DNA of 64,000 nucleotides from Pedobacter heparinus DSM 2366 (lineage in GTDB: Bacteria; Bacteroidota; Bacteroidia; Sphingobacteriales; Sphingobacteriaceae), in the NCBI RefSeq assembly GCF_000023825.1, contig NC_013061.1, positions 372,001 to 436,000 on the forward strand, read 5' to 3'. A model generated the notes under the pieces. It saw nothing but the letters and a program-made list of their open reading frames with translations, ran no database searches and was not told the origin of the DNA. Position numbers and translations under genes: made by a program. This document shows, piece by piece, positions 17,665 through 25,710 of the stretch; position 1 is the first letter of the stretch; each line of letters begins with the position of its first letter.

Positions 17665-18099
17665 ATGAAAGATCATAAATACTCACGCAGAAAATTTATA
17701 GGTAAATCCTTGTCCCTTGGTTCAATATGCTTTGGCGGGGCACTTTTACTTGGATCCAGTGCATTTAAGTCGGTAGCCATGGGCAGTAACACCAGGCCAG
17801 ACTTATCGGATGATCCTGCGTCACTGAAGGATAATTTAATTAAGCCAACTCCTCAGGATAGTACCAAACAAACCAAAATAGATCCGTGTGACGACATGAC
17901 CGGCGTAAGTCCGGCTGAACTTGCCAAACGGAAAAAACTGGCTTATGTAAACAAATCCCCAATCGAAGATAGCCATTGCAGCAATTGTGCACTCTATCTT
18001 CCTCCTGGAAAAGGCAAGTCCTGTGGCGGATGTGTACTGTTTAAAGGTCCTGTTCGCCCTACGGGTTATTGTGCTTACTGGGCTCCCATCAACAATTAG
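17665..18099 (+). CDS. High-potential iron-sulfur protein (HiPIP), Tat-exported
   Basis: 144 residues. The Tat signal SRRKFIGKS is followed by a hydrophobic stretch. The C-terminal domain has the HiPIP cysteine pattern (CSNC, then CGGC, then Cys in GYCAYWAP) and the VSPAELAKRKKLAYV segment shared with the second HiPIP at 53193. It would carry one electron on a 4Fe-4S cluster in the periplasm. Tat export fits, because the cluster is inserted before export. It lies directly after a haem-less dehydrogenase-like protein, which suggests they are redox partners. Confidence 0.9.
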   Translation: MKDHKYSRRKFIGKSLSLGSICFGGALLLGSSAFKSVAMGSNTRPDLSDDPASLKDNLIKPTPQDSTKQTKIDPCDDMTGVSPAELAKRKKLAYVNKSPIEDSHCSNCALYLPPGKGKSCGGCVLFKGPVRPTGYCAYWAPINN

Positions 18100-18116
18100 T
18101 TATAAAACCCATAAGG

Positions 18117-19346
18117 ATGAAGAAAGTACTTTTAATGTTGTTTTTAAGTAGCGGTTATTTTTCGGTTTCTGCGCAAAATAACCGGTCATCATCATATGCT
18201 GATAAATCCAACACCGTGGTTAAACATATTGGAGCAGCTAAGGCAACCGGTGGCGCATCGGCTGTAGTGGTTAATGAAGTAGCCCTTGCGCATACTTCAC
18301 AGTTTTTACCGGTAGATAAAACCGGGCAGCTGCTGGGCAAAAATGATCCTAAAAAACAGCTGGACCAGGTTTTTGAAAACATTGGCGGGGCCCTGAAAGC
18401 TGCGGGCAGCAGCCTGGACCAGATCGTAAAGATCAACATCTGTATTGCAGATGCCGGATTGATGCCAGAGGTTAAACGCTATCTTGGCAGCCGTTTCAGT
18501 GCCGGGAAAAAGCCGGCGGTTAGTTTTGTGTCGGGCGATCTGGTCCACCCCGATGCACTTATTGGTATGGACGTAGTTGCCGTAGCCCCATCTGCAGCAA
18601 CAAAGGTAAAATACCTGCAGCCTGCAAATCTATGGAGCGCCAAACAGCAGGCATCAGTTGCCATTTTACCGGCCGGAGGTGTGGTGTATGTATCGGGGCA
18701 AGCGGCACAAGGAAAAATTGCGGAAGCAACACGGGAAACACTGAAGCAGCTCGAGGCAACCTTACATCATTTAGGATTAAAAAAGGAAGACATTGTGCAG
18801 CTCAAATCATTCATTTGTCCAGCAACCGACATCCGTATTGTGGAACAGGAAATGGCGGATTTTTTTGCAGGCATGACCATTCCGCCAACTGTGTATGTCG
18901 ACTGGCTCAGCACTAACCCGGTGGTCGAAATAGAGCTCATTGCTGCGGCTCCCAAAAGTTTACAAAAGCCCGGAAAGCAGATTGATTTTATTACACCTCC
19001 GGGGATGACGGCATCACCGGTATATGCCAAAGTTACCCGGGTCAATTATGGCAAAAAAGTATACTTTTCCTCATTGTATGGCGAAAATGCAACCCATGCA
19101 AAAGCAGAAGTGGCAGAGATATATACCTCGCTGGAAAAAATAGCAAAGCAGTCGGGTACCGACCTCAACCACCTGGCCAAGGCTACCTATTATGTGGCCA
19201 ACGACAGTACCAGCAATGAATTAAACGAGATCAGGCCAAAGTATTATAAAGCCGATAGTCCTCCGGCAGCCTCTAAGGCTAAGGTAAAGGGGGTAGGTTT
19301 AAAAGATAAAGGGATTTGTATAGATATGATCGGCGTATGTTTTTAA
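18117..19346 (+). CDS. Exported triple-RidA-domain protein
   Basis: 409 residues from the ATG at 18117. The open frame reaches back to 18069, but 18117 gives a clean signal peptide (VLLMLFLSSGYFSVSAQ) and has AAGG before it. Three YjgF/RidA-like domains lie at about 25-140, 150-270 and 280-409. The conserved Arg of RidA imine deaminases (in the PTRSxV motif) is missing from all three: the equivalent places read PAVSFV, PPTVYV and PAASKA. Classical enamine/imine hydrolysis is therefore doubtful. It may be a binding protein or have a changed reaction. Exported RidA arrays are unusual, since RidA is normally cytosolic. Confidence 0.82.
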   Translation: MKKVLLMLFLSSGYFSVSAQNNRSSSYADKSNTVVKHIGAAKATGGASAVVVNEVALAHTSQFLPVDKTGQLLGKNDPKKQLDQVFENIGGALKAAGSSLDQIVKINICIADAGLMPEVKRYLGSRFSAGKKPAVSFVSGDLVHPDALIGMDVVAVAPSAATKVKYLQPANLWSAKQQASVAILPAGGVVYVSGQAAQGKIAEATRETLKQLEATLHHLGLKKEDIVQLKSFICPATDIRIVEQEMADFFAGMTIPPTVYVDWLSTNPVVEIELIAAAPKSLQKPGKQIDFITPPGMTASPVYAKVTRVNYGKKVYFSSLYGENATHAKAEVAEIYTSLEKIAKQSGTDLNHLAKATYYVANDSTSNELNEIRPKYYKADSPPAASKAKVKGVGLKDKGICIDMIGVCF

Positions 19347-20485
19347 TAAAGAGGCTTATACCGTTGCTGTTTTTCTTTCTGCAGGCCATGCAGCTCATGG
19401 CGCAGGGCAATGATGGCGTAACTGAAGTTACACTGAAAGTAATGCCGGGTTTACAGTTTGATGTGGTCAGGTTTACGGTAAAACCAGGCGCATTGGTAAA
19501 ACTCAGTTTTACCAATACAGACGATATGAGCCATAATTTATTGATCACAAAGCCCGGAAAAAGGCTGGCAGTGGTCAATGCAGCACTGCAGCTGGAGGAA
19601 AAAGGCCCGGCAATGAATTATATCCCGAAATCTTCCGATGTTTTGTGGTCTGTTCCGATACTGTCGCCTGAACAAACTAAATCCCTTAGCTTCAAAGCAC
19701 CGCTGCAGGCCGGGGCATATCCTTACGTATGTACCTATCCCGGGCATGGTTTTGTGATGTATGGCGTAATGTATGTAAATGCTGAGGGTAAGATGCCGGA
19801 GCTTAAAAATGATCCAAATATCCCTCCTGCAAGACAGGAGGACAAGCTTGCTGACGCCGGTAAACACGACATGCACCATGCACACCAGCAAGAAATGCCC
19901 AAAGCAGATCATCCTTATGCAACAGTACCACCCTATTTATACCGCATATTTATGGAGGATGCCAGCCCAGCGGCCATAGCGGTCAGCTTGCCCCAAAACC
20001 TGTCCTACTGCTGGGATGCCGGTGTATGCAGGTTACGGTACGCCTGGAAAGGTGGGTTTGTAGACAATACAGCCCTATGGAAGGGACATGCCGACGCTAC
20101 GGCAAAAATAATCGGGACAATCTTTTACCGCGATAAAACCACCTATCCTTTGAGGGTCGGAGATCCGGATGCCATCCCTGTAACTGAATACAAGGGCTAT
20201 CGGTTGGTTGAAAAATATCCGGAGTTTCATTATACACTCAATGGCATTGATGTATATGAGCTTATTTTACCAAAAGAAGACGGCAAAGGACTGGTACGGA
20301 AATTCAGGATCCCGGATGCAAACAAGGAGGTCTGGTTTGCCGCTAACCTACACGATGAGGCTGTCACATACGAAGCCTCGGCAGGTAACTGGGACCATGA
20401 AAAACTGCGGCTCAATCCGCAGCAGGCCCGCGAATTTACCCTCATCATGACCAGCTATCCTTTAGTTTACAGTAGAAAAAAGTAA
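19337..20485 (+). CDS. Azurin-like cupredoxin fused to a C-terminal domain
   Basis: 382 residues from the ATG at 19337, which overlaps the RidA stop by 10 bases; the frame also opens upstream at a TTG (19316). There is a signal peptide to about MAQ. The cupredoxin domain (about 20-140) has all four type-1 copper ligands: His in MSHNLL, and Cys, His and Met in CTYPGHGFVM, which mirrors azurin's C-x4-H-x3-M spacing. A His-rich linker (HDMHHAHQQEM) follows. The C-terminal domain (about 190-382, with YCWDAGVCRLRYAWKGGF) resembles one I recall from dehydrogenase/cytochrome fusions. It is likely a periplasmic electron carrier working with the neighbouring dehydrogenase-like proteins. Confidence 0.85.
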   Translation: MFLIKRLIPLLFFFLQAMQLMAQGNDGVTEVTLKVMPGLQFDVVRFTVKPGALVKLSFTNTDDMSHNLLITKPGKRLAVVNAALQLEEKGPAMNYIPKSSDVLWSVPILSPEQTKSLSFKAPLQAGAYPYVCTYPGHGFVMYGVMYVNAEGKMPELKNDPNIPPARQEDKLADAGKHDMHHAHQQEMPKADHPYATVPPYLYRIFMEDASPAAIAVSLPQNLSYCWDAGVCRLRYAWKGGFVDNTALWKGHADATAKIIGTIFYRDKTTYPLRVGDPDAIPVTEYKGYRLVEKYPEFHYTLNGIDVYELILPKEDGKGLVRKFRIPDANKEVWFAANLHDEAVTYEASAGNWDHEKLRLNPQQAREFTLIMTSYPLVYSRKK

Positions 20486-20489
20486 TCAG

Positions 20490-21998
20490 ATGAAATTAAA
20501 GACCCTAGCCTGCCTGGTAATTCTGTTTTTTATAAGCGCTGTTCCTGCTGACGATAAAAAAGCAAAGGAAGCGTATACCGTTGAGAACATTCCTATGCCT
20601 GAGGGGCTGACCAGCGAAACCGGGGGTATCGATTTTTTACCGGATGGCCGTTTGGTAGCCTGCTTTATCCGGGGGGAAGTCATGATCTACAATCCAAAAA
20701 GCAGGCAATGGACTTTATTTGCAGAGGGCCTGCACGAACCGTTGGGCATTATGGCGGTCAGCAATTCTGAGGTTTTGGTGATGCAGCGTCCGGAACTTAC
20801 GAGGATTAAAGATACAGATGGCGACGGCAAGGCCGATGTATATGAAAAAGTGACCGACGATTTTGGGCTGTCTGGCAATTACCACGAATTTAATTACGGA
20901 CCTGTAAAAGATAAAAAGGGCAATCTTTTTATTGCCTTGAATACGGCGTCCCCTGGTGGGGCAGTAAGGCCCGAGATCAGGGGTAAATTTAATCCCCTGG
21001 GCAGGGATTTGCAGACTGGGTTATATGAGATGTATGCTGTAGTACCTTATCGTGGCTGGGTAATGAAAGTTACACCCGATGGAAAACTGCATCCTTACGC
21101 TTCAGGAATGCGTTCGCCAAATGGCCTGGGCTTTGACCAGGAAGGAAACCTCTTTGTTACGGATAACCAGAGCGACTGGGTAGAAACCAGTACGCTGTAT
21201 CATGTAAAGGAAGGCAATTTTTATGGCCATCCTGCCAGCCTGGTCTGGAATAAAAACTGGCCGGCTAAAAACCCCTTCGCTTTACCCATTAACGAATTGG
21301 AACAGCTGCGTACAAAAGCAGCAGTTTTGTTTCCCCAGGGAATTATGGCCAATTCACCATCGCAACCACTCTGTGATGTTACAGCTGGTAAATTTGGTCC
21401 TTTTAAAGGGCAGTTGTTTATTGGCGAAATGAACAGGGACCGTATTGTTAGGGTTATGCTCGAAAAAGTAGGTGGCGAGCTTCAGGGGGCCTGCATCCCA
21501 TTTATAGATGGGCATGGCTTAAGAAAAGGGAACAACCGGCTCGCCTTTGCCCCTGATGGGAGTTTATGGGTAGGACAGATCGCTTTTGGCTGGAGTGGGG
21601 ATCTGGGTATACAGCGCATTGTTTACAATGGAACACCTCCTGCTGATGTTTATACCATGACCCTGACCAAAGATGGTTTTGACCTGAGCTTTACGCAACC
21701 CATGAATAAAACGGAGGCGATGAATCCTGATAATTACAAGTTCAGACACTATTATTATAAGTACCAGCGCAAAGCAAAAAACGAAGGCGCTGATAATTCC
21801 AGACAACTTGATGTTCAGGATGTAGCGATAACCGGTATAAAACTATCATCCGATCAAAAAAAGGTATCCATAAAGCTGTCGGCATTAAAGCCAGGCTATG
21901 TATATGAACTGAAACTGGGTAACCTGAGCAGTAAAGAAGGTACACCTCTGGCCAATAAACTCATCTGTTATACACTCAATAAACTCCTTAACAATTGA
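20490..21998 (+). CDS. Secreted sugar-dehydrogenase-like beta-propeller (DUF7133 type, short form)
   Basis: 502 residues with a signal peptide (to about VPADD). The propeller has motifs shared with its larger neighbour, including MPEGLTSETGGIDFLPDGRL, KDTDGDGKADV, GNYHEFNYGP, MRSPNGLGF and TDNQSDWVETS. A C-terminal beta-sandwich-like stretch (about 385-502) replaces HEAT repeats. It has no CxxCH haem motif. It lies 4 bases after the cupredoxin gene. It may oxidise a sugar or lactone, or only bind it; the catalytic residues are not clear to me. The last bases overlap the TTG start of the next gene. Confidence 0.82.
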   Translation: MKLKTLACLVILFFISAVPADDKKAKEAYTVENIPMPEGLTSETGGIDFLPDGRLVACFIRGEVMIYNPKSRQWTLFAEGLHEPLGIMAVSNSEVLVMQRPELTRIKDTDGDGKADVYEKVTDDFGLSGNYHEFNYGPVKDKKGNLFIALNTASPGGAVRPEIRGKFNPLGRDLQTGLYEMYAVVPYRGWVMKVTPDGKLHPYASGMRSPNGLGFDQEGNLFVTDNQSDWVETSTLYHVKEGNFYGHPASLVWNKNWPAKNPFALPINELEQLRTKAAVLFPQGIMANSPSQPLCDVTAGKFGPFKGQLFIGEMNRDRIVRVMLEKVGGELQGACIPFIDGHGLRKGNNRLAFAPDGSLWVGQIAFGWSGDLGIQRIVYNGTPPADVYTMTLTKDGFDLSFTQPMNKTEAMNPDNYKFRHYYYKYQRKAKNEGADNSRQLDVQDVAITGIKLSSDQKKVSIKLSALKPGYVYELKLGNLSSKEGTPLANKLICYTLNKLLNN

Positions 21999-22921
21999 AC
22001 CCAGTAACCCGGCTTTCTTTCATCAGAAATACGGCTGTTTCCACAGCCGATGCTATGCTGGGGAACAGGTTTGCCGGGCTGATGTCCGATAAGGTTGCTG
22101 CTGCCCGTTACGATGTAATGAAGGAAGCTTTAAAATATAGAAAGATCGATGCTTATGCCCATGCCTATACTCAGGATGCGCAGGCAAAAGTACAACTGGC
22201 CTATGCGGATGATCTGGGTATCGAAAAACTCATCATCTCTGTGCCCATAGCCAAAAAAATGGGCGAAACACCTGCAGAATTTAAAGCTTATAACAACCAG
22301 GTACTTCAGGCCATGAAGCGGTATCCCGGCAGATTGATCGGACAGGTGACCATTAATCCCGTATATCAGAAAGAGTCGCTGGAAGAGATCCGTCGCTGCA
22401 CAGACCAGGGCATGATTGGTATGAAACTTTATAACCAGGTGAGGATCAATAACCCGGTTTTTTATCCCGTAATTGAAAATTTTATAGATTACAACATGAT
22501 CATCCACGTACATGGCGAAAGTCAGCTTGGTGTTGGCGGTTACCGGATGAAATATGATGTAAAAACCACACCAGAAATATCCCTGCCTGAAGATTTTGCC
22601 GACATGGCAAAAAGGTATCCTGAGGCCATGTTTCAATATGCCCATATTGGCGGGGGCAGTGACTGGGAGTATGCCTGTAAGGCATTTAAAAATCTGCCCA
22701 ACATTTATGTAGATACCGGGGGTAGCAACAATGAAGAGCACATGATTGATTTTGCGGTAAAAACACTGGGTGAAGACAGGGTGCTTTTTGGATGTGACGG
22801 AGCTTACTTACAGGGACTGGGCAAGATCATTTCGTCAGGCTTAAGTGAAAACCAGAAACAAAAGGTCTTTTTCGGAAACTACAATAACATTTTAAGAAAA
22901 TCGGGACGAAACATCAGGTAA
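21995..22921 (+). CDS. Amidohydrolase-2-fold protein, paralogue 1 (HxH degraded)
   Basis: 308 residues from a TTG at 21995 that overlaps the previous stop (TTGA). Without it, the nearest ATG would cut into the region aligned with the paralogues. The N-terminus TRLSFIRN looks like a decayed Tat motif, against NRRKFF in paralogue 3. The TIM-barrel metal-binding HxH is DAYAH here, so the first His is Tyr. The later His (MIIHVHGE, QYAHIGGG) and the final Asp (FGCDGAY) remain. It is probably impaired in or changed for metal binding, and possibly not exported. It is first in a tandem array of four. Confidence 0.8.
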   Translation: MNPVTRLSFIRNTAVSTADAMLGNRFAGLMSDKVAAARYDVMKEALKYRKIDAYAHAYTQDAQAKVQLAYADDLGIEKLIISVPIAKKMGETPAEFKAYNNQVLQAMKRYPGRLIGQVTINPVYQKESLEEIRRCTDQGMIGMKLYNQVRINNPVFYPVIENFIDYNMIIHVHGESQLGVGGYRMKYDVKTTPEISLPEDFADMAKRYPEAMFQYAHIGGGSDWEYACKAFKNLPNIYVDTGGSNNEEHMIDFAVKTLGEDRVLFGCDGAYLQGLGKIISSGLSENQKQKVFFGNYNNILRKSGRNIR

Positions 22922-22936
22922 TTTAAAACAGAAGCT

Positions 22937-23872
22937 ATGATCAACCGAAGGAAATTTATTAATGCCAGTACCCTTTCTGCCGCGGGCATGCTGCTGTCCG
23001 CCGCATTGCCGGAAGAAGTCAGGGCCAGTGAAAAGTCCGGTCTATTTGCAGATAAAAAGCCGGCTTATGACCCTGTAAAAGAAATTTTAAAGTATAAAAA
23101 GATCGATGCCCATAACCATGTCCACCTGTTTGATGGCGGGCCCGAAGGGAATATCGAATTTGCCGAAAAATTTGGCATCACTAAAATGATCATCTCCAGG
23201 CCAATAACCAGCGGGGAAGGCACACCCAAAGATTTTAGAGGCTATAACGATCTGGTGCTGAAAGTGATGAAACAGTTTCCCGACAGGTTTACCGGGCAGC
23301 TTACCTTAAATGTAAACTATCAGAAAGAATCACTGGAAGAAATAAAACGTTGTGTAGGCGAAGGCATGATCGGCTTAAAAGTATATCACCAGGTTAAAAT
23401 CAACGATCCGCTGTTTTATCCCATCATTGAAAAATTTATCGACCTTAACATGATCATCCATATGCATGCCCATTGTCAGCTGGGCTTTGCCGGCTACCGG
23501 ATGAAATACGATACCAACAGCAAACCAAATACATCTATTCCAGAAGATTTTGTAGACATCGCCACACGGTATCCCGAGGCTATGTTTCAATATGCACATA
23601 TCGGTGGCGGCGGCGATTGGGAATATGCCTGTAAATCGTTCCGGAACCATCCCAATATTTATGTAGACACCTCGGGGAGCAATAATCCCGAAAATATGGT
23701 AGATGCGGCATTGGAGATACTTGGGGAAGACCGTTTGTTTTTTGGATCGGATAACTGTTATTATCAAAGCGTTGGCAAAATCCTGTGTTCCGGTTTAACC
23801 GAAACACAAAGAAAGAAGATCTTTTTCGACAACTATAACAACGTCCTGAAAAAGTCGGGCAGGAATTTTTAA
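22937..23872 (+). CDS. Tat-exported amidohydrolase-2-family hydrolase, paralogue 2
   Basis: 311 residues. Tat signal NRRKFINAS, then an Ala-rich hydrophobic stretch. The metal-dependent TIM barrel has a complete ligand set: HxH in DAHNHVH, His in MIIHMHAH, His in QYAHIGGGGDWEY and the terminal Asp in FGSDNCY. The family includes lactonases, decarboxylases and amidases. In this setting a lactone from sugar oxidation is a reasonable substrate, but that is inference. It is highly similar to its neighbours on both sides, which indicates local duplication. Confidence 0.87.
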   Translation: MINRRKFINASTLSAAGMLLSAALPEEVRASEKSGLFADKKPAYDPVKEILKYKKIDAHNHVHLFDGGPEGNIEFAEKFGITKMIISRPITSGEGTPKDFRGYNDLVLKVMKQFPDRFTGQLTLNVNYQKESLEEIKRCVGEGMIGLKVYHQVKINDPLFYPIIEKFIDLNMIIHMHAHCQLGFAGYRMKYDTNSKPNTSIPEDFVDIATRYPEAMFQYAHIGGGGDWEYACKSFRNHPNIYVDTSGSNNPENMVDAALEILGEDRLFFGSDNCYYQSVGKILCSGLTETQRKKIFFDNYNNVLKKSGRNF

Positions 23873-23888
23873 TCTAAACACATTGCAA

Positions 23889-24863
23889 ATGAACCGAAGG
23901 AAATTTTTTGCCAGTACCGGACTTTCAGCGGCCGGGCTGATCGTATCAGAAAGCCTTTTTGGAATAAATTCAAAGGTAGAAACTGCGCAGGCCAGCACCA
24001 GTGCCCTGGCTGGCAGGTACGACATCATGAAAGAAGTGATGAAGTACCCTAAAATAGATGCCCATGTGCATGTTGATCTTGGAAACAGTGATCCGGCGGC
24101 ACAAAAGAAGTTTGCTGAAGTGCTGATCGATTATGCAGACCGGCTCAATATCCGGAAACTGGTCCTTTCAAAGCCGGTAACCAGGCTCATCAAAGGGATT
24201 CCGGATGGCAGCGTGGAAGCATTTATCGACCACAACAACATCATACTTGGTGTGATGAAGCTGCATCCCGACCGGTTTACCGGGAGCTTTACCTTTAATC
24301 CGGTACACCTTAAGGAATCCATGGATGAAATCAAGAGATGCGTTGACCAGGGGATGGTTGGCGCAAAAACCTATTACCAGACAAAGATCAGCGATCCGGC
24401 ATTCTATCCGATAGTGGAAAAAATGATCGACCTGAAAATGATCATCCATACCCATGCCGAAACGCAGCTGGGCGTGGGCGGCTACCGCATGATATACGAT
24501 GGGCGCAAACCCCTGAATGTGTCTATCCCGGAAGATTTTGTGGCCATTGCCAAAAGATACCCGGAAGGTATGTTCCAGCATGCGCATATAGGCGGTGGAG
24601 GCGATTGGGAGTACATGTGCAAAGCCTTAAAACACAGTCCGAATGTATATGTTGACACTTCGGGAAGTAACAACGAAGAATGGATGATTGATTTTGCATT
24701 GCAGGAGCTTGGAGAAGACCGTCTGCTTTTTGGTTCTGACAATATGTATTACCAGAGTGTAGGCAAGATCCTGGCTTCTAACCTGAATGAAAGCCAGAGA
24801 AAAAAGATATTTTTTGAAAACTTTAACAATATTTTAAGAAAAGGAGGACACCATGTTGATTGA
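23889..24863 (+). CDS. Tat-exported amidohydrolase-2-family hydrolase, paralogue 3
   Basis: 324 residues from the ATG at 23889; a TTG two codons earlier is less likely. Tat signal NRRKFFAST. All metal ligands are kept: DAHVHVD, MIIHTHAET, QHAHIGGGGDWEY and FGSDNMY. It is close to paralogue 2 along its whole length and the two may be redundant or differ in substrate. The 3' end contains the Shine-Dalgarno sequence and start codon of the next gene (11-base overlap). Confidence 0.87.
   Translation: MNRRKFFASTGLSAAGLIVSESLFGINSKVETAQASTSALAGRYDIMKEVMKYPKIDAHVHVDLGNSDPAAQKKFAEVLIDYADRLNIRKLVLSKPVTRLIKGIPDGSVEAFIDHNNIILGVMKLHPDRFTGSFTFNPVHLKESMDEIKRCVDQGMVGAKTYYQTKISDPAFYPIVEKMIDLKMIIHTHAETQLGVGGYRMIYDGRKPLNVSIPEDFVAIAKRYPEGMFQHAHIGGGGDWEYMCKALKHSPNVYVDTSGSNNEEWMIDFALQELGEDRLLFGSDNMYYQSVGKILASNLNESQRKKIFFENFNNILRKGGHHVD
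24841..24847 (+). promoter_or_regulatory. Strong ribosome binding site (AAGGAGG)
   Basis: AAGGAGG lies 5 bases before the ATG at 24853, inside the end of the preceding gene. Strong Shine-Dalgarno sites are uncommon in Bacteroidota, so this one fixes the start of paralogue 4 and suggests efficient independent initiation. Confidence 0.6.
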
Positions 24864-25659
24864 TATCAATGCGTATGTTGGCCACTGGCCATTTCAGCAG
24901 CTTAAGTACAATACCTGCGAGGGGCTATTGGGCCGGATGAATAAGTTTGGGGTCGATAGCTCTGTGATCAGCAACCTGAATGGCATTTTTTATAAAAATA
25001 CAGCCTCCGCAAATGAAGAACTATACGATGAGATCAGGTCTAACCGGAAGTTTGGCGATCGGTTTATCCCTTTCGGTGTCATCAACCCCATCTATGCCGG
25101 CTGGAAAGATGACCTGGAGGTTTGTGTAAAGAAATATGGCTTTAAGGGCATCCGGATCTATCCCAAATACCACGATTTTGGCATTACCGACCCGGCATGT
25201 ATTGAGCTGGTAAAAAGGGTGCGCGACTACGGCCTGCCGGTGGCATTCAATTTCCGGATGGTCGACAGCCGGCAGCGGTCCTGGATGGACATCGATTATG
25301 TGGTAGGCACGCCGAAACCAGAATGGAACCTGAAAAACATTTTGCCGATAGTAAGGGAAGTCCCGGATGCCAAATACATGATCCTGAACTTTGCCAACAA
25401 TGCAGCGCTGAATGATGAAGAAATGGGCCTCGTAAAGAAAAGCAATTTGCTGTTCGATACTTCGGGACGGGCCATTACCAATATGGCCGAATTTATTGAC
25501 CGCTACGGTAAAGATAAGTTTGCTTTTGGCACACATGCACCCATTTTAGATTACCTGACCGGACAATTGCGCATAGAATCTATGGGACCCTCTGAAACAG
25601 ATGCACAGACCAAAGAGCTGTTAAGGTCGGGGAACGCAAAAAAGATGCTCGGAATATAA
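24853..25659 (+). CDS. Amidohydrolase-fold protein, paralogue 4, lacking the metal ligands
   Basis: 268 residues with no signal peptide, so probably cytoplasmic, unlike paralogues 2 and 3. It has the amidohydrolase-2 TIM-barrel layout (GFKGIRIYPKYHDFGI; FDTSGRAI; final FGTHAPILDY) but the ligand positions differ: HxH becomes DINAYVGHW, the barrel His positions read FNFRM and ILNFANN, and the terminal Asp of GSD is replaced in GTHAP. It may be metal-independent or a binding protein. The start is fixed by AAGGAGG at 24841 and overlaps the upstream gene by 11 bases. Confidence 0.8.
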   Translation: MLIDINAYVGHWPFQQLKYNTCEGLLGRMNKFGVDSSVISNLNGIFYKNTASANEELYDEIRSNRKFGDRFIPFGVINPIYAGWKDDLEVCVKKYGFKGIRIYPKYHDFGITDPACIELVKRVRDYGLPVAFNFRMVDSRQRSWMDIDYVVGTPKPEWNLKNILPIVREVPDAKYMILNFANNAALNDEEMGLVKKSNLLFDTSGRAITNMAEFIDRYGKDKFAFGTHAPILDYLTGQLRIESMGPSETDAQTKELLRSGNAKKMLGI

Positions 25660-25710
25660 GGCTCTTTTTATCCAATTAATTTATAGCATTTAAGCAGATC
25701 AACAAGCTCA

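Noticed and set aside
18069-18116. Earlier start for the triple-RidA protein, overlapping the HiPIP gene
   Set aside because: The extension is polar, breaks the signal peptide and overlaps the conserved HiPIP C-terminus; the ATG at 18117 has a ribosome-binding-like AAGG.
19823-19841. CCTCCTG...CAGGAGG 7-bp hairpin inside the cupredoxin gene
   Set aside because: Wholly within coding sequence in a Pro/Arg/Gln stretch, with no nearby start codon to control.
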